A stretch of DNA of 64,000 nucleotides, from positions 1,234,501-1,298,500 of the forward strand of contig NZ_LT984798.1 of the NCBI RefSeq assembly GCF_900243745.1. Reading direction: 5' to 3'. The stretch comes from Desulfovibrio sp. G11. Lineage in GTDB: Bacteria; Desulfobacterota; Desulfovibrionia; Desulfovibrionales; Desulfovibrionaceae. The notes under the pieces were generated by a model. The model ran no database searches, was not told the DNA's origin, and saw only the letters and a list, made by a program, of their open reading frames with translations. Below, in pieces: positions 1 to 8,578 of the stretch (positions within the stretch are counted from its first letter, which is position 1; every line of letters starts with the position of its first letter). The position numbers and the translations under genes were made by a program.

Positions 1-185
1 GGGGCATTCCTGAAGCCAAGAGATTCAAAAAGGGTATCAACATACTGGCCAGGCGCTATTTGTTGTCCCCGACCTGGGTCAACGCGGTACGTCACACCGG
101 CGCTGTTCACCTGCCCGGCAAAACAATCAATGACAGATTCAACAGCTGTGGTCTGGTAGGGCTGAACCTTGAACTTCAGTTTCAT
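1..185 (-). CDS. res: Type III restriction endonuclease subunit Res, N-terminus only (runs off the window)
   Basis: The minus strand from 185 to the window edge encodes a protein beginning [18 protein letters not shown] and continuing with CFAGQ, which is how type III Res subunits start: a Q-motif-like segment ahead of the SF2 helicase core. Only about 61 codons are present, so the helicase motifs and the PD-(D/E)XK nuclease lie outside the window. The ATG overlaps the TGA of the upstream RhuM-family gene by 4 bp (ATGA), so translation is probably coupled. With the Mod gene upstream it would form the ATP-dependent type III restriction complex. Family assignment rests on the N-terminus and on context; integrity cannot be judged. 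Confidence 0.8.
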   Translation of the reverse strand, partial: MKLKFKVQPYQTTAVESVIDCFAGQVNSAGVTYRVDPGRGQQIAPGQYVDTLFESLGFRNA

Positions 186-1219
186 GACTTGTTCCTGTCC
201 CGACTTGGAATATTTTGCTGAACTCGCCTTTCGGCTTCGACAAAATGCTGTTCTACGGCTGTGGGCAACTGCGCTCTGGCAGTACAAAACTTTTCGTATT
301 CTACACGAGCTTTGTGCATAGCTGCTTCATGGCTGATTTGCCCAGCATGTGCCAAAACTTCCCGCCCTGTCATGGTCAGGAATTGATGCAAGCGGTCCAT
401 CCAGTCGCGCATGGTCATGGGGATCCGGTTCAAAGCTTGTATTTCCGCCACTTCAAGATAGGCGGTAACAATGCGGTTGAGAATATTTAGCTCTTCTTCC
501 GTCAGGTAGTTCTTGGCTATTTCCACATCACGCAGGAGTAATGTGTTGCCCGAATAGTTGGTTACCCCCATGTTGGGTTTTGTGGCATCCACCCTCGCGT
601 ATATTAGCTCGGCAGCGGTGTGACCGTGCGCGGCCCAGTGCATTTTATTCTGCACCTGCTTGAAAAAAAGCTGTGATTCAGGTGTTTGTGGATTATAGTC
701 CACACTTGTCGCATAAATATCTAAAATTTTTCGCCAAAATATTTTTTCAGAACTGCGTATATCCCGGATGCGGGCAAGAAGCTCTTCAAAGTAACGGCTG
801 TTGCCAGCTTCTTTCAAGCGAGCATCATCCATTGTGAAGCCCTTGACGATATATTCTTTCAGGCGCTCCGTGGCCCACATACGGAACTGGGTTCCCCGCA
901 GGCTATTTACGCGGTACCCTACTGAAATAATGGCATCAAGGTTGAAATACTCTACCTGATAGGTTTTGCCGTCAGCGGCAGTTGTTGCAAAAATTGCAAC
1001 AACTGAATCGCGCTGCAATTCCCCGCTGGAAAAAATATTCTTGAGGTGACGGGAAATGCCCGATTTATCAACCTGAAGCAGATCTGCCAATTGAGAGAGG
1101 GATAGCCAGACGCTTTCATTATGCAGCCGCACTTCAAGTTTGGGGCCTTCCCCATCGACCTGGAAGAAAAGCAATTCCCCCAAATTCTCACAAGGAATCA
1201 TAGGCACCTTGTCATTCAT
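182..1219 (-). CDS. rhuM: RhuM-family (virulence RhuM) protein inside the restriction-modification operon
   Basis: A 345-residue protein of the RhuM/COG3943 type. The segment around residues 28-70 ([34 protein letters not shown]) looks like a DNA-binding helix-turn-helix of the BRO/KilA-like kind, and it is followed by the family's long helical body ([29 protein letters not shown]). RhuM proteins are named after a Salmonella pathogenicity-island gene but are mostly found beside restriction and toxin loci; no biochemical activity is assigned here. The start overlaps the mod stop by 4 bp and the stop overlaps the res start by 4 bp, so it is wired into the operon between Mod and Res. A regulatory or accessory role in restriction is inference. 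Confidence 0.85.
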   Translation of the reverse strand: MNDKVPMIPCENLGELLFFQVDGEGPKLEVRLHNESVWLSLSQLADLLQVDKSGISRHLKNIFSSGELQRDSVVAIFATTAADGKTYQVEYFNLDAIISVGYRVNSLRGTQFRMWATERLKEYIVKGFTMDDARLKEAGNSRYFEELLARIRDIRSSEKIFWRKILDIYATSVDYNPQTPESQLFFKQVQNKMHWAAHGHTAAELIYARVDATKPNMGVTNYSGNTLLLRDVEIAKNYLTEEELNILNRIVTAYLEVAEIQALNRIPMTMRDWMDRLHQFLTMTGREVLAHAGQISHEAAMHKARVEYEKFCTARAQLPTAVEQHFVEAERRVQQNIPSRDRNKS

Positions 1220-3291
1220 ATGGCTTTGACCTCAGTACCCGGAGACATCTGCCGGAAAATCTGTGTGGCGTTGATTTTGACGGCATCAGAAGAAAAACCG
1301 TTATCGCGGAACACCGCGCGTAAAGGTTTAGCGCGGGTGAGTTCTTTGACCAACTCCTCGGTAAGGCCGGTATCAAAGCAGGCCACAAGGGCGTTTTCGT
1401 CCACGAAAAAGACGGTTTTACCCAGGATGGTTTCCTTGCGGATGGGCAGGGTCAAATCCACGCCCCAGTCCACCAGCACTTGGAAGAGCAAGTCTTCCGG
1501 AGTTCGCCCCAGCTTGATGTTGTCGGTCATCATGTCCAGCATAGACTGGTTCAGCCTGTCCGGCGTGTAATACACATCGGCCATATTGGAAGAATCGACT
1601 TTGAGGACGCGAAAGCCAGTGTCGGGAAAGGGTGAAGTATGAAGGATGGAGGATGAATTTGGAGCACCGGCCAACAAATCCCCCTGTTTCACCTTTTCTT
1701 CTGCCTTTCTTTCCGCATTCATCTTTCTCACTTTATCCTTAATATTGTCACCGGCGCGACGAATGCGTTCCTTCGAAATCTCCGAGATTAAAGGCTTGAG
1801 TCCTATCTGTTTGCAGAAATTGTAAGCCTCTTTTGCATCATTACTATCCTGCCCAATTATCTCTGGATATTGTATACTTATAAATCTGCGGTCTGCGCCT
1901 TCTCGCTGGTTGATTTCAAGCACGGCATGCGCAAGGGTCGAGGAACCAGCAAACATATCAAGGCAGACATCCTGCGGTCCAGTCATAAAGGATATAAGAC
2001 GCTCCATCAGAAGAACGGGCTTTGGGTTAGAGAACACCTTTTTCCTTTCTCGGAAGAGAGCTTTCAGGTCGTATGGGCCAGACCTACCATCGAGTTCGAA
2101 GACGCTAGACAGCTTATCCTCGAACTCCGAGGCGTATACCTTCAGTTCAATAAGCTTGCTCTCATCATCTCCAAATAGAACTCGCCCTTCCGATAGCAAG
2201 CGCTTCATTGTCTCTTCTGGAAATCGATATCCCATAAGTGGCTGCTTGCACGCTTTGCCGGTGCCAGGATGAATCACGTCGTATCGATATCCTTCTTTCC
2301 CCGGGTTATGAACGCTACGACTACCAGCATATACACCATTTACATCGATAAACTTGTAATCTGCCAAGGGTCCAAGTTGTGTTTTGTTATCGCGATACCA
2401 CTCAGTATAGGCAGATTGCAGATCAGGTAAGTCCGAATGCACTGCAACCAATTCAGTGCCAATTCTCACGAGAACATCCTTGACATCAGAAACTGAGCTT
2501 TTCCATACGCCTTCAAGATCGCTTTTGCTTCTAGCAAAGACGTGGATGCTTTCGTGCTCTACAGCAATATTGGTTGGATTATTGTCAGTAGCATTTTTCC
2601 ATATAAGTGTTCCGACAAAATTCGACTCCCCAAAGACCTCGTAACACAAATGAAGGACATTTGCTGTTTCCACATCATCAATAGAAATGGCGACGATTCC
2701 AGATGGTGCCAGAAGATTCCTTGTAACTCGAAGACGCTGATACATCATCCCGAGCCAATCGGAGTGGAACCTGCCATTTGCTTCAGTGTTAGCCACAAGC
2801 CGATAACCTTGGTCATCAATTTGGTTACTTTGCTTTAGATACTCGTATGTGTTGCCAACAAAATCGTCTCGGTAGACAAGATTATTTCCTTTTTTCCGGT
2901 TGTACGGCGGGTCGATATAAATCATTTTGATCTTGCCGAGATATGTTTCTTGCAGCAGCTTCAGGGTATCAAGGTTGTCACCTTCAATGAACAAGTTCTT
3001 GGTGGTATCAAAATCCACACTCTCTTCACGGCACGGGCGCAGAGTTTTGGCGATGGGCGCATTGGCGGTAAGAAGGGCTTCACGCTTTCCCGGCCAGTCA
3101 AGGCGGTATCGCTCTTGCGGCCCTTCAACGATGGATTCGGACAACTCTTGCCGCAGCAGGTCAAAATCCACCGCCAGCTTCACCTTGCCGTCTTCCCCTC
3201 TGGCCTCGGTCACGCAATTGGGGAAAAGCTCGCGGATGCGGGCCATATTGTCCTGGGTAAGGTTCGGTGAGTGCATTTTGAGTTTGTCCAT
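1216..3291 (-). CDS. mod: Type III DNA adenine methyltransferase Mod
   Basis: A 691-residue site-specific DNA-methyltransferase of the beta class: catalytic motif IV DPPY (about residues 127-130, in IYIDPPYN) comes before the SAM-binding FAGS motif (about 447-450, LDMFAGSSTLAHAV). The large segment between them would hold the target-recognition domain. Mod methylates adenine on one strand of an asymmetric site and provides specificity to Res. The frame stays open upstream to 3549, but I start at 3291 because MDKLKMHSPNLTQDN is the normal Mod N-terminus and the preceding gene ends at 3296, giving a 4-bp gap. Both key motifs are intact, so the enzyme is probably active. It overlaps the RhuM gene by 4 bp. 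Confidence 0.9.
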   Translation of the reverse strand: MDKLKMHSPNLTQDNMARIRELFPNCVTEARGEDGKVKLAVDFDLLRQELSESIVEGPQERYRLDWPGKREALLTANAPIAKTLRPCREESVDFDTTKNLFIEGDNLDTLKLLQETYLGKIKMIYIDPPYNRKKGNNLVYRDDFVGNTYEYLKQSNQIDDQGYRLVANTEANGRFHSDWLGMMYQRLRVTRNLLAPSGIVAISIDDVETANVLHLCYEVFGESNFVGTLIWKNATDNNPTNIAVEHESIHVFARSKSDLEGVWKSSVSDVKDVLVRIGTELVAVHSDLPDLQSAYTEWYRDNKTQLGPLADYKFIDVNGVYAGSRSVHNPGKEGYRYDVIHPGTGKACKQPLMGYRFPEETMKRLLSEGRVLFGDDESKLIELKVYASEFEDKLSSVFELDGRSGPYDLKALFRERKKVFSNPKPVLLMERLISFMTGPQDVCLDMFAGSSTLAHAVLEINQREGADRRFISIQYPEIIGQDSNDAKEAYNFCKQIGLKPLISEISKERIRRAGDNIKDKVRKMNAERKAEEKVKQGDLLAGAPNSSSILHTSPFPDTGFRVLKVDSSNMADVYYTPDRLNQSMLDMMTDNIKLGRTPEDLLFQVLVDWGVDLTLPIRKETILGKTVFFVDENALVACFDTGLTEELVKELTRAKPLRAVFRDNGFSSDAVKINATQIFRQMSPGTEVKAI

Positions 3292-3295
3292 TGGG

Positions 3296-4183
3296 TTAAG
3301 CCTCATCACTGTGTTGGGGGATAGCATTAAATTGTATTTCTTCCATACAGCGGGGATACCCGCCAAGACGCTTTGATATCGCCTCAAATCTGAGAGGTAC
3401 TGGGCTGGTACCTTCTTTGTCCTCAATATTGAGGTGAAGTTGCTGCTTTGCAATATGCTGCCAACATCGAGTGTCGTATTCATCTGCTCTTTTAAGATAC
3501 AATTCGCACTCTTCAATGTCATCGCCATATTTTTCCAAAAATATCGCATAAATATCAGAGAGTATTTCGCTTAGGTAACTGTAAAACTCTCCGGACAAAA
3601 CGTACACAGAATTTTTAATATTCTTTTTAAGGTAGTCATATCCACCATTTTTGAAGTTATCCCGCCTATCATTATCCATAAATTCTTTTATTTCTTTCAA
3701 AAAATTATGAGGAAAGCTCGTGTCTACAAATTTTTTATCTTGTGAAAAAACGTAACTATTTGTGGTTGAAAAAATTGGAACTGACGTATGAGTTTGATAA
3801 TTTCGCAATGACTTAAAAAAATCAAACGCCCCATTATTCTTAAATTTCTCGTCAAACTCTTGTCCTGGCAATAGCTCTGTATTCTTAATTGCATCACGAA
3901 AGGGTAGCACTGTTTGTAAAAATGCAAATAAATAATAGTTAGCTTCGGACTTAAACCCGAGCGTCACCTCTCTGCTCTTTTTGCTGAGATTATCCATATA
4001 GCATAGCAAATTATGCAGTTTTACCAGAGAAAGATGTTCATAAAAAAGTAGTTGGTTAGCAGAAAATATTTTTTCAAATATGATTACACTATGAGCCGCC
4101 AGAATTTCGTGCAGTACTGCCTTCCTGTTATTAACAAAGCATTCAATAAAGTTGTCATTGTTCCAAGAAAAATTATTAACCAT
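3296..4183 (-). CDS. AT-rich hypothetical protein with a HEPN-like RNxxxH motif, embedded in the RM operon
   Basis: A 295-residue, largely helical, Lys/Asn/Phe-rich protein with no family I recognise. Residues about 127-132 read RNYQTH, matching the R-[N/D/H]-x3-H active-site signature of HEPN ribonucleases, in a helical context (FFKSLRNYQTHTSVPIF). HEPN proteins are common RNA-cleaving effectors in defence loci, but a six-residue motif alone is weak evidence. ATG 4183 is preceded by GGGGGTGA, so I prefer it to the TTG at 4195. The gene follows the DUF4391 gene by about 50 bp and precedes mod by 4 bp. It is visibly more AT-rich than its neighbours, as if inserted separately into the operon. 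Function unknown. Confidence 0.75.
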   Translation of the reverse strand: MVNNFSWNNDNFIECFVNNRKAVLHEILAAHSVIIFEKIFSANQLLFYEHLSLVKLHNLLCYMDNLSKKSREVTLGFKSEANYYLFAFLQTVLPFRDAIKNTELLPGQEFDEKFKNNGAFDFFKSLRNYQTHTSVPIFSTTNSYVFSQDKKFVDTSFPHNFLKEIKEFMDNDRRDNFKNGGYDYLKKNIKNSVYVLSGEFYSYLSEILSDIYAIFLEKYGDDIEECELYLKRADEYDTRCWQHIAKQQLHLNIEDKEGTSPVPLRFEAISKRLGGYPRCMEEIQFNAIPQHSDEA

Positions 4184-4233
4184 ATTCACCCCCAAATTTT
4201 TGCAGGCTCGCCACAGTGTTTTAGATTAACACA

Positions 4234-4899
4234 TTAAGCATCAATAAGAGCCTTGACGGCTTGCCGCAACTCCCGCCTCTCCGCATTCATCGCCACCTTC
4301 CGATTAAACTGCTTTTCCTTGGCAAGCCGTGTCTCGCACCGCTCCAACTCGCGCTGCAATTGCCCGATCTGGTCCATGCGGTCAACCTGCGCCTGCAAAC
4401 TCTCCCCTTGGCGTGGCGGGTATGGCAGCAGCGGGGCCAAGAGTTGCGCGTAGAGCGCCTCAAGGTCAAACACCACTGGCAAGGACTGGCGCGGCGTACC
4501 CTCTGGCAGCCAGTCAGTGGCAAAATAGGGGCTGATGACACGTTTGGCGGCGTCAGCCTCGCTGGGCCGCTTATAGGCGGCAATACCCTTGACGTTGTCC
4601 TCGTGATGCAGCTCAAAAACAAGTGGATAGGGGATGACCTGGTCGATGCAGCGCAGCACCTCCGGCTTCAGTTCACCAGTTTTGAGGGTGATATGGAATA
4701 CCTGAATTTCTGGAACAGCGGCTGTACCTTGCACATTGATGGTTTCGGGGGCCAGTTTATATTGCCAGACTATCTGCTCAATCTGGCGGACAAACAGTTC
4801 TTTCACGGCAGTGGTGGGCCGGGTATGCTCATAGATTTTACTCTTGGGCAGCACCCGACCAAATGCGGCATTGGAAGGATAGGCAAAGAGAGTCGTCAC
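4234..4899 (-). CDS. DUF4391 domain protein of the RM-associated operon
   Basis: A 221-residue protein matching DUF4391 (opening MTTLFAYPSNAAFGRVLPKSKIYEH, with FVRQIEQIVWQYKLAPETINV and the C-terminal coiled-coil stretch QLQRELERCETRLAKEKQFNRKVAMN). DUF4391 proteins typically sit between an SNF2-like helicase and a Mod methyltransferase, as here. Its ATG overlaps the helicase stop by 4 bp. No catalytic motif is evident; a bridging or assembly role between helicase and methyltransferase is inference. The family call is from memory of sequence character. Confidence 0.75.
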   Translation of the reverse strand: MTTLFAYPSNAAFGRVLPKSKIYEHTRPTTAVKELFVRQIEQIVWQYKLAPETINVQGTAAVPEIQVFHITLKTGELKPEVLRCIDQVIPYPLVFELHHEDNVKGIAAYKRPSEADAAKRVISPYFATDWLPEGTPRQSLPVVFDLEALYAQLLAPLLPYPPRQGESLQAQVDRMDQIGQLQRELERCETRLAKEKQFNRKVAMNAERRELRQAVKALIDA

Positions 4900-7800
4900 T
4901 GCGCCTCCTGCACGACCAAGAAAGCAATAAGCTCAAAGTCATCAAGCCCCGAAATGGTATTGGTCAGGGCTGTGGTTTTGCCGCCGGTGAACAGGCTGTC
5001 AATGTCCTTCTCCTCTTTCACCTCAATCATGGAGCGGACAGCCGCACTCAGCAGAGTGGAGTACGCCTTCATGTCTTTGCCTTCCTTGGTCTGTTGATTA
5101 AACAGGCGGCAGACTTCGGCAATGGGGTCGCTCCGCCCCTTGCAGGAGGTGCGTACAAGGTCGAGCAATCTTTTCACTTCCGTGTGGTAGGCGACAACCT
5201 CTCCATCCTTGGCAACATACACGAGATAGTAGGGATGAAGACGATTGTGCTGATGAACGGTGGCACCGTCATTACGATTGCGCAGAGCAAAAATGGCACC
5301 GGGCTTGAGACCCAAAGCTGGTTGTGCTGGAACAACGGCGTGCATTCCCTTGGGGGCAAGCTCTATATCGCCGTGCGCTTTGACGTAACCCAGAAGATCC
5401 ATGCGAAAATCGTTCAGTCCCAGGTCGGTTATGGAAACGCCCGTTTTCAGGTCTTCCAGCTCAATAACTTCATCCTGAAGGCGGCGGAGTTGCTCTTTGC
5501 GATAACTCACCTCACTGCTTTGCGCGGTGAGCATGTTGTCATCGCCGGTAGCCGTCACGTCTGCAATCATCATGCGGGTTTCCACCCGTTCCTTGAGGTT
5601 TATGTATTCGTCAAGGGAGATGTCCGGCCAATAATTGACAAGCTGGATATGGGTGTTGCGAGAACCTATGCGGTCAATGCGCCCAAAACGCTGGATAATA
5701 CGCACGGGGTTCCAGTGGATGTCATAATTGATCAGGTAGTCACAGTCCTGAAGGTTTTGCCCTTCAGAAATACAGTCCGTTCCGATAAGCAAATCAATCT
5801 CATGCGGTTCATCCGGCAGCGCCAGGGCCTTTTCTTTGCTGACAGGCGAAAAGAGCGTGAGAATAGACTGGAAATCATAGCTTTTCTTCAGGGTTGACTT
5901 GGGGCCGTCCTTGCCTGTGACTTTGCCGGTGTGCAACCCCTTTGCTCTGAAGAGTGGGGCAAGGTTATCATACAGGTAGTTGGCAGTGTCGGCAAAAGCT
6001 GTAAAAATGAGCACCTTGTTGTTGTCAGCATTGAGGGGTGCTACAATTTTTTTCTGGATCAGCTCCTGAAGATGTTGCAGTTTGGCATCGTCTTCAGGGG
6101 TAACTTTGTTCATGGAAGCCAGCAAAGCGGCGATGACGGCAAGATCGGCAGATAAATCGGCTTCCCATGAAGGCAAATCCATATCGGCAAGATGTATTTT
6201 AACCTTGCCGCCGACAGGTTCACCGGAAAATACGGGCACGTCATCGTCGTCGGCATCCAGCGTTTCCAACCGGTCACTCCAGTCAGTGACGGCTCCACTG
6301 CCAGATTGCTTGAAGGCCTGGATGCGCGAAAGCATCTGAACATGGTTTTCTTGCAGACTACTGAGCGTCAGCCTGAATGCCTCCACAGAGCTTTCTAGGC
6401 GCTTCAGGAGATTGGTGGTCATCAGAGCTTGAAGGCTGCGCTCCCGGTCGACTTGGCGGAATTTGCTTTTTCCACCTTCCACCTGCGTGTCGTATCGTTC
6501 CTCATATTTTCTCAGGCGACTGGGCAGAATGTAGCTTATGGGCGCGTAAACAGAGAGCTTGAGCAGCGATAATTCTGCAAAAATACCGTTAAAATCGGGA
6601 ACATCAGCCCGTGCCGTCAAAGGGCAGCGAAAGGACAGGGGCTTGAGTCGCTCTGGAAAAGGGCCAATGTCCTTGGTGTCGTAAAAAGCCTGAATGTGTT
6701 TGCGCGAGCGAGCGATGGTTACGCAGTCGAGCAGCTCAAAAAAATCAAAATCAAGTGTATCCAGAATGGCCTTTGCCGTGCGCTCTTCTGGGGTGAGCTT
6801 TGCCCATTGATTGAAGGCAACCTGGGCGCGTCGAAAGACCTCTTCAACGCTTCGCTGACTGCGCAGCTTGTTGCGGAGATTTTCAGAATCGCCTTCGTAT
6901 GCCAGGGCCAATTGATTGCGCAAGTCGCTGAAACGATTGTTGACCGGCGTAGCAGAAAGCATCAACACTTTTGTTTTTACGCCGTTTTTGATGACCTTGT
7001 TCATCAATTTTTGATATCTGGTTTCTCTATCTTTAAATGCTTCATTATTTCTGAAGTTGTGCGATTCATCAATGACGACAAGATCGTAATTACCCCAGTT
7101 GATGCGGTTGAGCGGAATGCCAAAAGATGTACCTGATGTTCTTGAAAGATCAGTGTGACAAAGAACATCGTAATTAAAGCGGTCTTTGGCAAAAATGTTT
7201 GTGTTGAGGTTACTGTTGTAGTTCAGCCAGTTGTCAGAGAGCTTCTTGGGGCAAAGAACAAGAACAGAGCGGTTGCGCAATTCGTAGTACTTTATGACAG
7301 CAAGTGCGGTGAATGTTTTACCCAGTCCAACACTGTCAGCCAGAATACATCCATTGTATGTTTCCAGCTTATTGATGATGCCTACAGCAGCGTCCTTCTG
7401 GTAGTTAAAAAGCTTCTGCCATACAAGCGTGTTTTGATATCCCGTCCTGTCGTTTGGCAGAACGTCTTCATCAATATCGCTAATAAATTCACTGAATATA
7501 TTGTAAATAATAAGAAAGTAAACACGCTCAGGAGAATTTTCCTGATAGACTGATTCAATATGATCGCAGATAGTAGTTGTTACATCTTCGAGCTTGTCGG
7601 GGTCATTCCAGATTTGCTCAAAAAGATGAAGGTATGTGCCTGTAAATGAAGGTTCATCAAACTTGTTTACAATGTTTGAAACAGCATCACCTTTTTGATA
7701 GCCAATATCCACTGCTGTAAAGCCGTGCAACGGCATATAGGCGATATCTTGTTCTTCCTGCTGAATACAGGCAAATTGCTGCATTGGCGCTTTAGTTCTA

Positions 7801-8162
7801 TTTGAACGGAAAACAGCTTTGCTGCGCATCCATTCGGAGCACTCTCGTGCTATGGCTCGTTGCGTCAATTTGTTCCTGAGCTGTATCTCAAATTCAGAGC
7901 CGTACAGGCTTTTTTCTCGCTCTTTTTTGGGAATAAAAAACTCTCGACGTTCTTTGCGTATTTTGTCAGTGACTTCTTCAGCAATAAAGGCTTGTGATGT
8001 AAATATAAACTGCAATGAATCAATTCTTGCAAGCTCCGCCTTAAGAGATTCGTATGCATATATAGAAAAACATGAAGCAGCAATCTTGAGTTTACTCTTC
8101 TTATGCAATGAGTTTTTAAGGTCATCGCCAAGCAATGAATTAATGTTGTCGATAATCTTCAT
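4896..8162 (-). CDS. SNF2-like superfamily 2 helicase with PLD-like N-terminal region
   Basis: A 1088-residue SF2 DNA translocase. The N-terminal ~130 residues (KLKIAASCFSIYAYESLKAEL) resemble the phospholipase D-like domain that precedes this helicase type, but I cannot find a clear HxKxxxxD catalytic motif, so nuclease activity is doubtful. Walker A is GLGKT (279-283) and motif II is DESH (365-368). SATPVNN is motif III and, in the C-terminal RecA lobe, EGQNLQ and QRFGRIDR are motifs V and VI. It is the first gene of the operon, preceded by AAGGTAAAG, and it overlaps the DUF4391 gene by 4 bp. It probably drives ATP-dependent DNA translocation or remodelling in the defence module. Confidence 0.88.
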   Translation of the reverse strand: MKIIDNINSLLGDDLKNSLHKKSKLKIAASCFSIYAYESLKAELARIDSLQFIFTSQAFIAEEVTDKIRKERREFFIPKKEREKSLYGSEFEIQLRNKLTQRAIARECSEWMRSKAVFRSNRTKAPMQQFACIQQEEQDIAYMPLHGFTAVDIGYQKGDAVSNIVNKFDEPSFTGTYLHLFEQIWNDPDKLEDVTTTICDHIESVYQENSPERVYFLIIYNIFSEFISDIDEDVLPNDRTGYQNTLVWQKLFNYQKDAAVGIINKLETYNGCILADSVGLGKTFTALAVIKYYELRNRSVLVLCPKKLSDNWLNYNSNLNTNIFAKDRFNYDVLCHTDLSRTSGTSFGIPLNRINWGNYDLVVIDESHNFRNNEAFKDRETRYQKLMNKVIKNGVKTKVLMLSATPVNNRFSDLRNQLALAYEGDSENLRNKLRSQRSVEEVFRRAQVAFNQWAKLTPEERTAKAILDTLDFDFFELLDCVTIARSRKHIQAFYDTKDIGPFPERLKPLSFRCPLTARADVPDFNGIFAELSLLKLSVYAPISYILPSRLRKYEERYDTQVEGGKSKFRQVDRERSLQALMTTNLLKRLESSVEAFRLTLSSLQENHVQMLSRIQAFKQSGSGAVTDWSDRLETLDADDDDVPVFSGEPVGGKVKIHLADMDLPSWEADLSADLAVIAALLASMNKVTPEDDAKLQHLQELIQKKIVAPLNADNNKVLIFTAFADTANYLYDNLAPLFRAKGLHTGKVTGKDGPKSTLKKSYDFQSILTLFSPVSKEKALALPDEPHEIDLLIGTDCISEGQNLQDCDYLINYDIHWNPVRIIQRFGRIDRIGSRNTHIQLVNYWPDISLDEYINLKERVETRMMIADVTATGDDNMLTAQSSEVSYRKEQLRRLQDEVIELEDLKTGVSITDLGLNDFRMDLLGYVKAHGDIELAPKGMHAVVPAQPALGLKPGAIFALRNRNDGATVHQHNRLHPYYLVYVAKDGEVVAYHTEVKRLLDLVRTSCKGRSDPIAEVCRLFNQQTKEGKDMKAYSTLLSAAVRSMIEVKEEKDIDSLFTGGKTTALTNTISGLDDFELIAFLVVQEAQ

Positions 8163-8322
8163 CCGGCTTTACCTTTAAAATTTTTCCTACTGAATCCTTT
8201 TATTCATGTTAATCCGAGAGTTATGAGAGCATAGGCATTTTGTGTGATCCTCCAGACGCGGTCAAGATTATGCCGAAACAAAGGTTAGCAATGCGCTTCT
8301 TCTTTTTTAGCCGCGCATATTC

Positions 8323-8353
8323 AGTCCCTTAGCGCTAATAGCGCTAAGGGACT
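8323..8353. repeat. Perfect 15-bp inverted repeat (31-bp palindrome)
   Basis: Arms AGTCCCTTAGCGCTA and its exact complement flank a single A. A further TCA/TGA pair extends the palindrome with one extra base. No T-run follows on either side, so it is not a typical terminator. It lies in a 400-bp gene-free gap between the divergent helicase operon and the Gabija-like genes; the rest of the gap up to 8458 shows no gene. Either a protein-binding or recombination site, or the end of a lost element. Confidence 0.8.
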
Positions 8354-8458
8354 TGAGTGTCGCCACTATTTTTTGATGACCTTGCCGTTCCCAATGGGAC
8401 CAGCCGGAGGTGCAGCAATGCATAAAATATAACGAATATTTTTGACTTTTCCTAGCTG

Positions 8459-8553
8459 TTGCCCCGCCCCTGCAAAGAATGTCATTGAAAAGTTCGTGTT
8501 CCTGGCATAGAAACACTAATATGAAATATAGCAGATTTTCTAAGCGAAATTAG
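8459..8553 (+). pseudogene. IS3-family left-end remnant (first copy)
   Basis: From about 8459 to 8540 the sequence aligns with 13219-13300: both carry a ttgcccc start, a GAAAAGTT-GTGTTCCT core and an orfA-like start. Here the orfA beginning reads MKYSRFSKRN and then stops at 8551, as IS3-family OrfA proteins usually begin M(K/R)xSRFTEEQ. It is therefore a decayed insertion-sequence end directly before the Gabija-like genes, in the same orientation as the second copy. Confidence 0.65.
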
Positions 8554-8578
8554 CGACACATCATCACTGGTGCACCCA

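Noticed and set aside
3292..3549. Longer Mod with 86 extra N-terminal residues
   Set aside because: The extension lies inside the preceding gene in another frame, and the standard Mod N-terminus begins at 3291.
1..8162. DISARM or BREX system
   Set aside because: A methyltransferase and SNF2-like helicase are present, but no drmA/drmB-like or pglZ/brxC-like genes are seen, while Mod and Res features fit a type III RM locus.
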